From contig LATQ01000001.1 of the NCBI GenBank assembly GCA_001017865.1, forward strand, positions 1,555,346 through 1,565,629: 10,284 nucleotides of DNA, in the 5' to 3' direction. Below the pieces are notes generated by a model that was not told where the DNA came from, did no database searches, and was given only the letters and a program-made list of their open reading frames with translations. Each line of letters starts with the position of its first letter. Within the stretch, counting starts at the first letter, position 1. This document shows, in pieces, positions 1 through 7,165 of the stretch. Origin of the DNA: Rhodococcus sp. IITR03 (lineage in GTDB: Bacteria > Actinomycetota > Actinomycetes > Mycobacteriales > Mycobacteriaceae). The position numbers and the translations under genes are program-made.

Positions 1-528
<528 letters not shown>

Positions 529-638
529 GAAGATGTTACGCGTCCACTGTGCGGTATCTGAAACAACACACACAGATCCGAAGAATCCTGCAGCTGCAGG
601 TGATTCGAAGAATCTGCGTGGAATATTGTTTCATAGAG
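529..638 (+). other. 23S-5S internal transcribed spacer
   Basis: This is the 110-base spacer of the rRNA precursor between 23S and 5S. It holds no tRNA. It contains a perfect 14-base palindrome, cctgcagctgcagg (587-600), flanked by gaat (583-586) and attc (603-606), so the precursor could fold into a hairpin there. A 9-base direct repeat, cgaagaatc, occurs at 579-587 and 606-614. The hairpin may be an RNA-processing site, which is inference from its position. Confidence 0.8.
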
Positions 639-757
639 TTACGGCGGCCATAGCGACAGGGAAACGCCCGGTCCCATTCCGAACCCGGAAGCTAAGCCTG
701 TCTGCGCCGATGGTACTGCACTCGACAGGGTGTGGGAGAGTAGGACACCGCCGAACA
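639..757 (+). rRNA. rrf: 5S ribosomal RNA
   Basis: This is a complete 5S rRNA of about 119 bases. It begins ttacggcggccatagcgaca and ends gagtaggacaccgccgaaca. The two ends pair (ggcgg with ccgcc), and the conserved internal block cccattccgaacccggaagc is present. It follows the 23S gene in the usual order and is followed at once by a terminator. The sequence is of the Rhodococcus/Nocardia type as far as I recall. Confidence 0.96.
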
Positions 758-764
758 CCCGTTC

Positions 765-797
765 CGAAAGGGGACCCACATTGTGGGTCCCCTTTCG
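765..797 (+). terminator. Intrinsic terminator of the rRNA operon
   Basis: A perfect inverted repeat of 16 bases per arm (765-780 and 782-797) starts 7 bases after the 5S rRNA. The right arm ends in cccctttcg, followed by tgttct. The stem is far longer than chance allows, and the position directly after 5S marks it as the rrn terminator. Confidence 0.93.
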
Positions 798-1060
798 TGT
801 TCTCCGGGTCCTCTTCAGACGTGTCGGAGGATCCCACCCCACGGAAAGTCCTTACGCTCCAAAAGGATTTCGGGTACGGTGTGCCCGCTCCGATCGCCGG
901 CACCCAACGGATCACGACCTCGTAACAAACACGCTCTGTTCCAGGCTATGCCCACTTATGTCGGTAACGTCCGCTCATGCACGATCGCACGGTTCGTGTG
1001 GGTTCGGCGTGTGAGCGCCTGTCGGGGGCGTTCTCGTCGACGACGAGGAGGGGCGAGACG
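798..1060. other. Intergenic region between rrn and the ehu operon
   Basis: No gene is supported in these 263 bases. An imperfect hairpin (844-853 with 863-871, one bulged base, 9-base loop) lies about 45 bases after the rrn terminator and lacks a T run, so it may be a backup terminator or chance. The ehu promoter should lie here. Weak -10-like words such as tatgcc and tatgtc occur between about 945 and 962, but none is convincing. A short stem, ctcgtc (1033-1038) with gacgag (1042-1047), abuts the ehuB ribosome binding site. Confidence 0.6.
1046..1053 (+). promoter_or_regulatory. Ribosome binding site of ehuB
   Basis: The Shine-Dalgarno sequence aggagggg ends 7 bases before the ATG at 1061. 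It decides the start over the longer in-frame reading from 977, which would put 28 extra residues before the signal peptide. Confidence 0.8.
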
Positions 1061-1954
1061 ATGACGAATCGATCGACTACGGGTACCGCCGGCAGGTTCA
1101 CGGCGGTGATCGCGGGACTGGGACTCATCGGCGCGGCCGTCACAGGATGCACGAGCGTCGACACCGACACCGAGGGCTCGACCCTCGAACGACTCCAGCA
1201 GGAAGGCACCGTCACCGTCGGGTTCGCCGGCGAGGCACCCTACAGCTTCATGCAGGACGGCGAACTCACCGGGGCCACCGTCGCTCTGCACCGCGAGATC
1301 TTCAAGAACCTCGGCATCGACAACGTCGAAGGTGTGGCCACCGACTTCGGTGCGCTCATCCCCGGCCTGCAGGCCGGACGATTCGACGTCGTCAGCGCCG
1401 GCATGTCGATCCTCCCGCAGCGTTGCGAACAGGCACTGTTCAGCGAGCCGGAGTTCAACTACACCACCGCACTCATGGTCCCGCAGGGCAATCCGGAACA
1501 ACTCGCCGACATGCAGTCGATCGCCGAGAGTGGCGTCCGGATGGCGGTCATGACCGGCGCGATCGAAGCGGACTACGCCTCTGCGCTCGGTATCGACGCG
1601 ATGCAGGTGGCGTCTCCCCAGGACGGGATGGATGCGGTCGTCAACGGACGCGCCGACGTCTTCGCGCTGACGGGTATCTCCCTGAACTGGATGAAGCAGA
1701 ACAACGAGGGTGCGCCCGTCGACGTCACCGAGTCGTTCGTCGCGGAGATCGACGGGGTGCCTCAGGTGGGCGCCGGCGGAACGGTCTTCCGCAAGGAGGA
1801 CACCGAACTGCGCGACGCCTACAACGAGGAACTCGCGAAGATCACGTCCGATCCGCAGAAGTACCTGTCGATCGTCGGCGAGTTCGGGTTCACGGAGGCG
1901 GAGATGCCCGATCCGGGGCTGACGACCGAGATGCTCTGCGAGGGCGTTTCCTGA
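1061..1954 (+). CDS. ehuB: Ectoine/hydroxyectoine-type ABC transporter substrate-binding lipoprotein
   Basis: This 297-residue extracellular solute-binding protein of family 3 (SBP_bac_3) captures the ligand outside the membrane and hands it to the EhuCD permeases. A signal peptide spans residues 1-29, with a hydrophobic core at 14-28 and a lipobox-like VTGC ending at Cys30, so it is probably a lipoprotein. The mature domain starts near LERLQQEGTVTVGFAGEAPY. The blocks GALIPGLQAGRFDVVSAGM, PQRCEQALFSEPEF and GGTVFRKEDTELRDAYNEEL match my memory of EhuB rather than of glutamate or glutamine binders. It is the first gene of a four-gene operon, and the next start lies 16 bases after its stop. 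The ligand is inferred from family resemblance; another compatible solute or an amino acid cannot be excluded. Confidence 0.87.
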   Translation: MTNRSTTGTAGRFTAVIAGLGLIGAAVTGCTSVDTDTEGSTLERLQQEGTVTVGFAGEAPYSFMQDGELTGATVALHREIFKNLGIDNVEGVATDFGALIPGLQAGRFDVVSAGMSILPQRCEQALFSEPEFNYTTALMVPQGNPEQLADMQSIAESGVRMAVMTGAIEADYASALGIDAMQVASPQDGMDAVVNGRADVFALTGISLNWMKQNNEGAPVDVTESFVAEIDGVPQVGAGGTVFRKEDTELRDAYNEELAKITSDPQKYLSIVGEFGFTEAEMPDPGLTTEMLCEGVS

Positions 1955-1970
1955 TCCCGGCTGCGTCGTA

Positions 1971-2704
1971 ATGGATTTCGGTTCCAAGATCGAACTGCTG
2001 TGGAACTCCCTTCCGCAACTGTTCGACGGTCTGCTCGTCACCGTCGAACTGACCGTGGGGAGTGCGGTCTTCGCGTTCCTGCTCGCCGTGGCCCTCGGCT
2101 GGCGGCAGGCGCGAAGAACCTCGCCCTGCGCGGCAGTGCGCGGGTGTTCATCGAGTTCTTCCGCGGCACTTCGCTTCTCGTTCAGCTGTTCTGGTTCTTC
2201 TACGTCCTGCCGTTGTTCGGGTTCCGGCTCGAATCGATCGTGTGCGGGATCCTCGCCCTGTCGCTCAACTACGGCGCCTACGGAGCGGAGGTGGTGCGCG
2301 GTGCGATCGCCTCGGTGCCGAAGCCGCAACTCGAGGCGGCGACAGCGCTGAATTTCGGCTACTGGCAACGCATGCGACGGGTGATCTTCCCGCAGGCCTG
2401 GGCCGAGATGATCCCGCCGCTGACCAATCTGCTCATCCAGCTGCTCAAGGGAACGGCACTGGCGAGTTACATCCTCCTGCAGGACCTCACATTCCAGATC
2501 GAGCAGCTCCGTAGAGGCAGTGGCGACACCATCTTCGCGTTCGGTGTGGGGTTGGTGCTGTACTTCGTGCTCGGCTATCTGCTGACGCTGCTGATGAATG
2601 CGCTCGAGGTGCGCGCCAAGAGTCGACTCGGGACCGGTCCCACTCTGCGTGAGATCTTCGGGCTCGCCCCTGTCTTCGATCAGCCGGTAGGGGCACGCTC
2701 ATGA
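1971..2704 (+). CDS. ehuC: Ectoine-type ABC transporter permease EhuC, interrupted by a -1 frameshift
   Basis: This is a membrane permease subunit of the polar amino acid (HisM/GlnP) family. The N-terminus MDFGSKIELLWNSLPQLFDG and the first membrane segment (to about residue 43, ending AVALG) are read in the frame of 1971. From about 2099 the protein continues in a second frame with LAAGAKNLALRGSARVFIEF, and stays open to the stop at 2704. Adding one C at 2099 (ggctgg to ggcctgg) joins the halves into a normal 244-residue permease. The EAA loop is visible at EVVRGAIASVPKPQLEAATA through FPQAWAEMIPPLTN. No strong Shine-Dalgarno precedes 1971, so it is probably translationally coupled to ehuB. 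Its stop overlaps the ehuD start (ATGA). As given, the reading stops at 2351 after a wrong-frame tail. The cause is probably a sequence error, less likely a real mutation. Confidence 0.82.
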
Positions 2705-3345
2705 CCGTCGATTGGAGTTGGGAACGCGCGGCCGACGCGCTTCCGGTACTGCTCGAAGGGTTCCGGATCACCTTGCTGGCCACGGTCCTCGGATTCGTGG
2801 TCGCCGCGGTGCTCGGGCTGGTGGTGGTCGTCGCCCGTCGCTCGCTGCCGAAGGTCCTCGCGACGGCGTTGTCCGCCGTCGTCCAGTTCATCCGGCTCAC
2901 CCCGCTCGTGGTGCAGCTGCTGTTCGTCTACTACCTGCTCCCGCAGTTCAGTGCGTTGCAGATCGGCATCGCGGTACTGGGGATCCACTACTCGACCTAC
3001 ATGGCCGAGGTGTACCGGGCGGGCATCGACGCGGTTCCGAAGGGACAATGGGAGGCGTGCCGCGCCCTGTCGTTGTCGCCGATGCGCACGTGGCGTGCGG
3101 TGATCCTGCCGCAGGCCGTGCGCCGCGTCGTGCCTGCGCTGGGAAACTATGCGGTGTCGCTGTTCAAGGACACCCCGTTCCTGTTCACGATCTCCGTCGT
3201 GGAGATGGTGACCGCGGCCCAGCAGTTCGGTGCGCGCAACTTCCAGTACCTCGAGCCGCTCACGCTGGCCGGCCTGATCTTCCTCCTCGCCAGCTACCCG
3301 ACGTCGTTGCTCGTCCGCCGATTGGAGCGTCGCCTTGCCTATTGA
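2701..3345 (+). CDS. ehuD: Ectoine-type ABC transporter permease EhuD
   Basis: This 214-residue second permease subunit would pair with EhuC to form the transmembrane channel. Hydrophobic segments lie near residues 22-46 (FRITLLATVLGFVVAAVLGL), 63-80 (VVQFIRLTPLVVQLLFVYYL), 90-105 and 182-200. The cytoplasmic EAA loop that docks on the ATPase reads EVYRAGIDAVPKGQWEACRA and continues to ILPQAVRRVVPALGN. Start choice: the ATG at 2701 overlaps the ehuC stop by four bases, and agggg at 2689-2693 gives a 7-base spacing. The gene is intact. Assignment to EhuD rather than a generic amino-acid permease rests on the operon order and on resemblance of the neighbouring binding protein and ATPase to the Ehu system. 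Confidence 0.86.
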   Translation: MTVDWSWERAADALPVLLEGFRITLLATVLGFVVAAVLGLVVVVARRSLPKVLATALSAVVQFIRLTPLVVQLLFVYYLLPQFSALQIGIAVLGIHYSTYMAEVYRAGIDAVPKGQWEACRALSLSPMRTWRAVILPQAVRRVVPALGNYAVSLFKDTPFLFTISVVEMVTAAQQFGARNFQYLEPLTLAGLIFLLASYPTSLLVRRLERRLAY

Positions 3346-4171
3346 GATGCACAAGGAAGCCGGTGCCGACGGCGACTCGCTGTCCGCCGCCACGTCCGAC
3401 GGGTCGATGATCCGATTCGACTCCGTGGTCAAGAAATTCGGCGATCACGTGGTCCTCGACCATCTCGACTTCACCGTCGCTCCGGGGGAACGGGTCACGT
3501 TGATCGGTCCGAGCGGTTCGGGCAAGACGACCATCCTGCGCCTGCTCATGACCCTCGAGAAGATCGACGACGGTGTGGTGTGGGTCAAGGGCGAACCGCT
3601 CAGCCACGAACGCAAGGGGTCGCGCCTCGTCCCGGCCTCCGAGCGCTACCTGAGGACGATGCGCCGCAACATCGGCATGGTCTTCCAGCAGTTCAACCTG
3701 TTCCCCAACATGAACGTGATGGAGAACCTCACCGAGGCTCCGGTGCACGTCCTCGGCCGCAGCAAGGCCGACGCACGCGACCGTGCGCGGGAATTGCTCG
3801 CGATGGTCGGTCTGTCCGACAAGGAGACCGCCCATCCCACACAACTGTCGGGTGGTCAGCAGCAGCGGGTCGCGATCGCCCGTGCCCTCGCGATGGATCC
3901 GGAGATCCTGCTGCTCGACGAGGTCACCTCGGCCCTCGATCCCGAACTCGTCGCCGACGTGCTGGACGTGCTGCGGACGATCGCCGAGACGACCGACATC
4001 ACGATGCTGATCGTGACGCACGAGATGCACTTCGCCCGCGACGTCTCCGATCGTGTGCTGATGTTCGACCAGGGTCGCATCGTGGAGGAGGGTCCGCCCG
4101 AGCGCATCTTCACCAGTCCCCGGGAGGAACGCACCCGCAAGTTCCTCGACGCGGTGCTGGCGGGGGAGTGA
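3335..4171 (+). CDS. ehuA: Ectoine-type ABC transporter ATP-binding protein EhuA
   Basis: This 278-residue ATPase powers the importer. All ABC motifs are present: Walker A GPSGSGKT at 58-65, Q-loop Gln118 (GMVFQQFNLFP), signature LSGGQ at 171-175, Walker B ILLLDE at 191-196, D-loop SALD at 199-202 and switch His229. The insert around GRLVPASE-like residues 95-103 and the word PREERTRKFLDAVL near the end fit EhuA. The TTG at 3335 is preferred because ggag (3324-3327) precedes it by 7 bases, and it overlaps ehuD by 11 bases. ATG at 3347, or even ATG at 3407 (MIRFDSV, where the conserved fold begins), are alternatives. It is the last gene of the operon, ending 9 bases before the convergent cyclase stop with no visible terminator. 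Confidence 0.88.
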   Translation: MPIEMHKEAGADGDSLSAATSDGSMIRFDSVVKKFGDHVVLDHLDFTVAPGERVTLIGPSGSGKTTILRLLMTLEKIDDGVVWVKGEPLSHERKGSRLVPASERYLRTMRRNIGMVFQQFNLFPNMNVMENLTEAPVHVLGRSKADARDRARELLAMVGLSDKETAHPTQLSGGQQQRVAIARALAMDPEILLLDEVTSALDPELVADVLDVLRTIAETTDITMLIVTHEMHFARDVSDRVLMFDQGRIVEEGPPERIFTSPREERTRKFLDAVLAGE

Positions 4172-4180
4172 GGCCGGCCG

Positions 4181-5726
4181 TCAGTCCGCGAGCGGGGTCG
4201 CCAGCCGGGTCGGTTCGGAGCGGCCACGCAGGGTGATCTCCTCGCCCAGCTCCCACCGGGCGCGTTCGTCCTCCGGGGCGAGCTGCACGGTGCGGGCCGA
4301 CGCCGCGACGTAACCCGGAACGGTCTTCGCGAGATCGGACAGTCTCGCGGCTTCGTTGACCGGATCGCCGATCACGGTGTACTCGAAGCGTTCCTGAGCG
4401 CCGATGTTCCCGGCGACCGCGCGACCTGCCGTGACCCCGATACCTGCGCGACACTCCGGCACTTCGTCGGCGAGGCGTCGTGCCATCCTTCTCGCCGCGC
4501 CGAGCGCGGAGCCGGCGGCGTTGTCGAGGGCGACCGGCGCCCCGAAGATCGCGAGCGCCGCGTCGCCCTCGAACTTGTTGACGAATCCTTCGGCCGCGTG
4601 GACCTCTTCGACGACGACTGCGAAGAATCGGTTGAGCAGCGCCACCACTTCGGTGGGCGGGCGACTCGCGGCCAACGCGGTGGAGCCGACGATGTCGACG
4701 AACAACACCGCGACGTCCCGTTCTTCGCCGCCGAGGACACCGGGATTGGCCAGCGCCGCGGCCGCGACCTCCCGTCCGACATGTCTGCCGAACACGTCGC
4801 GCAGCTTCTCGCGTTCGCGCAGTCCTTCGGCCATCCGGTTGAATCCCGTCTGCAACTGCCCCAATTCGGTTCCGTCGTAGACGACGACCGCGGTGTCGAA
4901 GTCACCCGACGCGATTCGCTGCATCCCGGCGCGCACCGATTCGATCGGCGCGATCGTCGACCGGATGGTGAGGAACATCAGCAGCGAGCCGGTGAGCAGA
5001 CCGAGTCCGCCGATGGCGAGGATCGTGATCGCCAGTCGCGTGGGCGTGACGGGACGGATGAAGCTGAAGACCGCGATGAACAGCAGGCCGACGACGGGCA
5101 CCGCGCTACCCAGGGCCCAGGCGAGCATCACCCGTCCGGTGGTGCCGGCCAGTCGCGGACGGCGAGGCGTTCCGACCTCGAGCGCGCGCGCCGCGATGGG
5201 GCGCAACGCGAAATCGGTGAACATGTACGCGAATCCGCACACCGTGACGCCGGCCAGGGTGATGGTCAGCGCGACCTTCGGGATCGTCTGTGGGTCGATG
5301 ACCCCGAAACCGACGGTGAACAGGATCAACCCGATGAACCACAGTGCTCCTTGCTGGAGGGTGGTGCGCCAGGCATCCGCAACGCGATCCGCTGTTCCTG
5401 CGGGGTGGGTGGGCGGTTCTCCAGCGCCCACCGCAGCCTGCGGAGCGTCGCCCGGGTACCGAGTACCGAACCGACCACGACGGCCGAGACCACGTAGACC
5501 GGAGCGAGGATCGCGGTCACGATGAGGAAATCGGAGCTCAGCACGGAGGGGCCCGGGATCACGACGTTGATGAGAGCAGCCACGATCAGGCACCGACGAG
5601 ATGCGTACCGATGAGCGAGAACGTCAACAGGGTCTGGATCCGGATGCGTTGCCGTCGGATCGGTTCGGCAGGCTCTCCCAGGATCGCCGATCCGAGCGGG
5701 GCCGTGCGGTGACTGCGTGCGGGCAT
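4181..5726 (-). CDS. Membrane-bound class III adenylate cyclase with HAMP domain, interrupted by two -1 frameshifts
   Basis: This enzyme converts ATP to cyclic AMP at the inner face of the membrane and belongs to the mycobacterial Rv1318c-Rv1320c type. Repaired, it has 515 residues: about six membrane segments (near 31-57, 67-90, 123-144, 150-175, 200-224 and 232-253), a HAMP linker (about 255-309) and a C-terminal cyclase domain. Catalytic residues are all present: metal-binding Asp345 (FVDIVGST) and Asp388, adenine-selecting Lys384 (NKFEGDA) and Asp454 (IGDPVN), and Asn457 and Arg461 (VNEAARL). The N-terminal 46 residues, residues 47-119 and the rest lie in three frames. One extra base at 5589-5590 and one at 5372-5373 (ggg instead of gg on the plus strand) rejoin them without loss. 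The start is the ATG at 5726, though its N-terminus is only loosely supported. As given, only the part from about 5374 down to 4181 is one open frame. Confidence 0.85.
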
Positions 5727-5768
5727 GGTCGTTCGAGACTAGTCGAGTCGATCCTCTAGGGTGGCTGT
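5727..5768. promoter_or_regulatory. Divergent promoter region of the cyclase gene and nucS
   Basis: Only 42 bases separate the two divergent starts. On the plus strand tagggt (5757-5762) fits the actinobacterial -10 form TANNNT and lies 6 bases before the nucS GTG, so nucS may be leaderless; agggtgg in the same place could instead serve as a ribosome binding site. On the minus strand tagtct lies 9 bases before the cyclase ATG. Both -10 words are close together, so transcription of the two genes could interfere. The promoters are inferred from motif and spacing alone. Confidence 0.45.
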
Positions 5769-6443
5769 GTGCGTCTTGTGATTGCCCGTTGCCGTGTGGA
5801 CTACATCGGACGCCTGACGGCTCATCTGCCGACGGCCCGACGTCTCCTCCTCGTCAAATCCGACGGTTCGGTGAGTGTCCACGCCGACGACCGTGCCTAC
5901 AAGCCTCTGAACTGGATGAGCCCACCCTGTTGGCTCGAGGAGGAGTCCGTCGAGGACGCCGAGGCCCTGTGGGTGGTCACCAACAAGGCGGGTGAGCAGC
6001 TCCGGATCACTCTCGAGGAGATCGACCACGATTCGAGCCACGAGCTCGGTGTCGACCCCGGCCTGATCAAGGACGGTGTCGAGGCGCACCTGCAGGAACT
6101 TCTCGCCGAGCACGTCGAGACCCTCGGGACGGGCTTCACCCTGATCCGGCGCGAATACCCCACGGCGATCGGCCCGGTGGACCTGTTGTGCCGCGATGCC
6201 GACGGAGCGACCGTCGCCGTCGAGGTGAAGCGCCGCGGCGAGATCGACGGTGTGGAACAGCTCACCCGTTATCTCGAACTGCTCAACCGGGATCCGCTGC
6301 TCGCACCCGTCAGTGGCGTGTTCGCGGCCCAGCAGATCAAGCCGCAGGCACGGACGCTGGCCACGGACCGCGGCATCCGCTGCCTCGTGCTCGACTACGA
6401 GGCGCTGCGGGGTACCGAGAGCACCGAGTTCAGATTGTTCTGA
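5769..6443 (+). CDS. nucS: Endonuclease NucS (mismatch-specific, non-canonical mismatch repair)
   Basis: NucS cuts both strands at certain mismatches (G-T, G-G, T-T) and replaces MutS/MutL in many Actinobacteria. The 224-residue protein starts [20 protein letters not shown] from a GTG, the usual NucS N-terminus. Residues 1 to about 110 are the DNA-binding/dimer domain, and the rest is a RecB-like nuclease fold. The catalytic set is visible as Asp138 (GPVDLLC), Glu152 and Lys154 ([20 protein letters not shown]). The C-terminal end EFRLF resembles a sliding-clamp-binding motif, consistent with reported recruitment of NucS by the beta clamp. The gene is intact and of normal length. It diverges from the adenylate cyclase gene, as nucS (Rv1321) lies beside cyclase genes in M. 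tuberculosis. The next small gene starts 2 bases after the stop and is probably co-transcribed. Confidence 0.96.
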   Translation: MRLVIARCRVDYIGRLTAHLPTARRLLLVKSDGSVSVHADDRAYKPLNWMSPPCWLEEESVEDAEALWVVTNKAGEQLRITLEEIDHDSSHELGVDPGLIKDGVEAHLQELLAEHVETLGTGFTLIRREYPTAIGPVDLLCRDADGATVAVEVKRRGEIDGVEQLTRYLELLNRDPLLAPVSGVFAAQQIKPQARTLATDRGIRCLVLDYEALRGTESTEFRLF

Positions 6444-6445
6444 TC

Positions 6446-6768
6446 GTGCCGCGCCGCAACAGATCCCGCACCGGTCGCAAGCGCGGCGGGGCGGCCGACG
6501 AATCCCCGACCTATTTCGGGGCGACGGTGCGCACCGAGAACGGTCCGCGGGGGCCGAAGGGGAACGCTTCACTGTGCGCACCGTGCCGGGTTCGCGTGCC
6601 ACCAAGCCGTACCGGTGCCCGGGATGCGATCACGAGATCGCGCCGGGAACACCCCATGTCGTCGCCTGGCCGACCGATGCGCTCGGCGGTGCGGAGGACC
6701 GGCGGCACTGGCACAGCGGATGCTGGGCGGGACGCGGGACCCGCCGCCCCACGCGACGCTGGTCCTAG
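6446..6768 (+). CDS. Small basic Cys/His protein downstream of nucS (often annotated ATP/GTP-binding), frameshifted
   Basis: The function is unknown; similar proteins follow nucS in related genomes, as far as I recall, often under the label ATP/GTP-binding protein, but I see no P-loop here. The N-terminus VPRRNRSRTGRKRGGAADES, rich in Arg and Lys, is read from a GTG two bases after the nucS stop. The C-terminal part is in another frame: GERFTVRTVPGSRATKPYRC, a CPGC pair, then HVVAW and RRHWHSGCW. The two Cys of CPGC with the later His and Cys look like a zinc site. One extra G in the five-G run at 6549-6553 joins the halves into about 107 residues (ENGPRGAEGERFTV). As given, the first frame runs past the natural stop. 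It is probably translated with nucS. Confidence 0.7.
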
Positions 6769-6794
6769 CGTTCGGTCGCCGTTCGGCCGTCGCC

Positions 6795-7025
6795 TCAGGG
6801 AAGGTCGGCGAACGCCTTCTTGACGTCGCGGTACCACCCCATCGCTTTGATCGGGTGCCGCCAGCGTCCTTTCATCTGTTCGTGTGCCGGCTGATGGGTC
6901 GCGTCGCCACCTCGAGCGGCATCGCGCAGATGACGATCCTGTGCCTTGATGATCTCGTCGGCGGTCTCTCCGCTGAACTCCAGGTCGCAGGGGCCACCCA
7001 GCTGTCGGCAGGTCATGGTCTTCAC
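6795..7025 (-). CDS. Small protein with DUF1059-like N-terminus
   Basis: This 76-residue protein of unknown function begins VKTMTCRQLGGPCD, the N-terminal signature of DUF1059-type proteins, with Cys6 and Cys13 as candidate metal or redox residues. The rest is soluble, charged and rich in Trp and Lys, ending KGRWRHPIKAMGWYRDVKKAF. It has no signal peptide or membrane segment. The GTG at 7025 is preferred over longer readings because agaggaga (plus-strand 7029-7036) precedes it by 3-4 bases and because relatives start MKTMTC. It converges on the small gene after nucS, and diverges from a tetR gene with a palindrome 50 bases upstream, so the regulator probably controls it. The gene is intact. 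Confidence 0.8.
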   Translation of the reverse strand: MKTMTCRQLGGPCDLEFSGETADEIIKAQDRHLRDAARGGDATHQPAHEQMKGRWRHPIKAMGWYRDVKKAFADLP

Positions 7026-7074
7026 GCGTCTCCTCTGTCGGTGAGGGTCGGTTGCACCCGAGATACTGCGTCGA

Positions 7075-7101
7075 GCTATCGGCACGGTGTGTGCCGATAG
7101 C
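7075..7101. promoter_or_regulatory. Operator 1: 11-bp inverted repeat between the DUF1059-like gene and tetR
   Basis: This is a perfect palindrome with arms gctatcggcac (7075-7085) and gtgccgatagc (7091-7101) and a 5-base centre ggtgt. It lies 49 bases upstream of the DUF1059-like start and 64 bases upstream of the tetR start. Its size and dyad symmetry suit a TetR-family dimer. A related site occurs at 7131-7155. Confidence 0.72.
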
Positions 7102-7130
7102 GAGAATCATGCTCCCGATTGCGGCGACCG

Positions 7131-7155
7131 TCAACGGCACGGAGCGTGTCGATAG
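7131..7155. promoter_or_regulatory. Operator 2: imperfect copy of the palindrome over the tetR promoter
   Basis: The arms tcaacggcac (7131-7140) and gtgtcgatag (7146-7155) have the same 10-5-10 layout as operator 1 and match its core in 19 of 25 positions. The right arm runs into the -10 word tagaat of tetR, so bound regulator would block its own promoter. Confidence 0.6.
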
Positions 7156-7158
7156 AAT
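7153..7158 (+). promoter_or_regulatory. -10 box of the tetR gene, probably leaderless transcript
   Basis: The word tagaat fits the actinobacterial -10 form TANNNT and ends 7 bases before the ATG at 7166, so the transcript could begin at or next to the start codon. No Shine-Dalgarno precedes the ATG, which supports a leaderless message. The -35 is weak: gtcaac at 7130-7135 has a 17-base spacing. Confidence 0.55.
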
Positions 7159-7165
7159 TGCGCGT

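Noticed and set aside
533..925. Frames running through the 5S rRNA and its terminator
   Set aside because: They overlap structural RNA and a terminator on both strands, so they cannot be coding genes.
2091..2105. Programmed -1 frameshifting in ehuC
   Set aside because: There is no slippery heptamer or following structure that I can see, and the same one-base fix is needed in unrelated genes nearby, so a common error is more likely.
956..2368. Long 470-codon open frame on the minus strand opposite ehuB/ehuC
   Set aside because: It lies entirely antisense to well-recognised genes and the rRNA-ehu spacer, its composition is the His/Arg/Asp-rich kind typical of GC-rich antisense frames, and it shows no domain.
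2680..4030. Overlapping minus-strand frames opposite ehuD and ehuA
   Set aside because: They are shadows of the coding strand with low-complexity Arg/His/Asp content and no recognisable motif or ribosome binding site.
4172..4180. Terminator between the convergent ehuA and cyclase genes
   Set aside because: The gap is only 9 bases and I find no convincing hairpin with a T run.
4598..5525. Plus-strand frames of 299 and 210 codons opposite the cyclase
   Set aside because: They are antisense to a gene with a full set of catalytic residues; the translated Asp/Arg/Gln-rich sequence has no domain.
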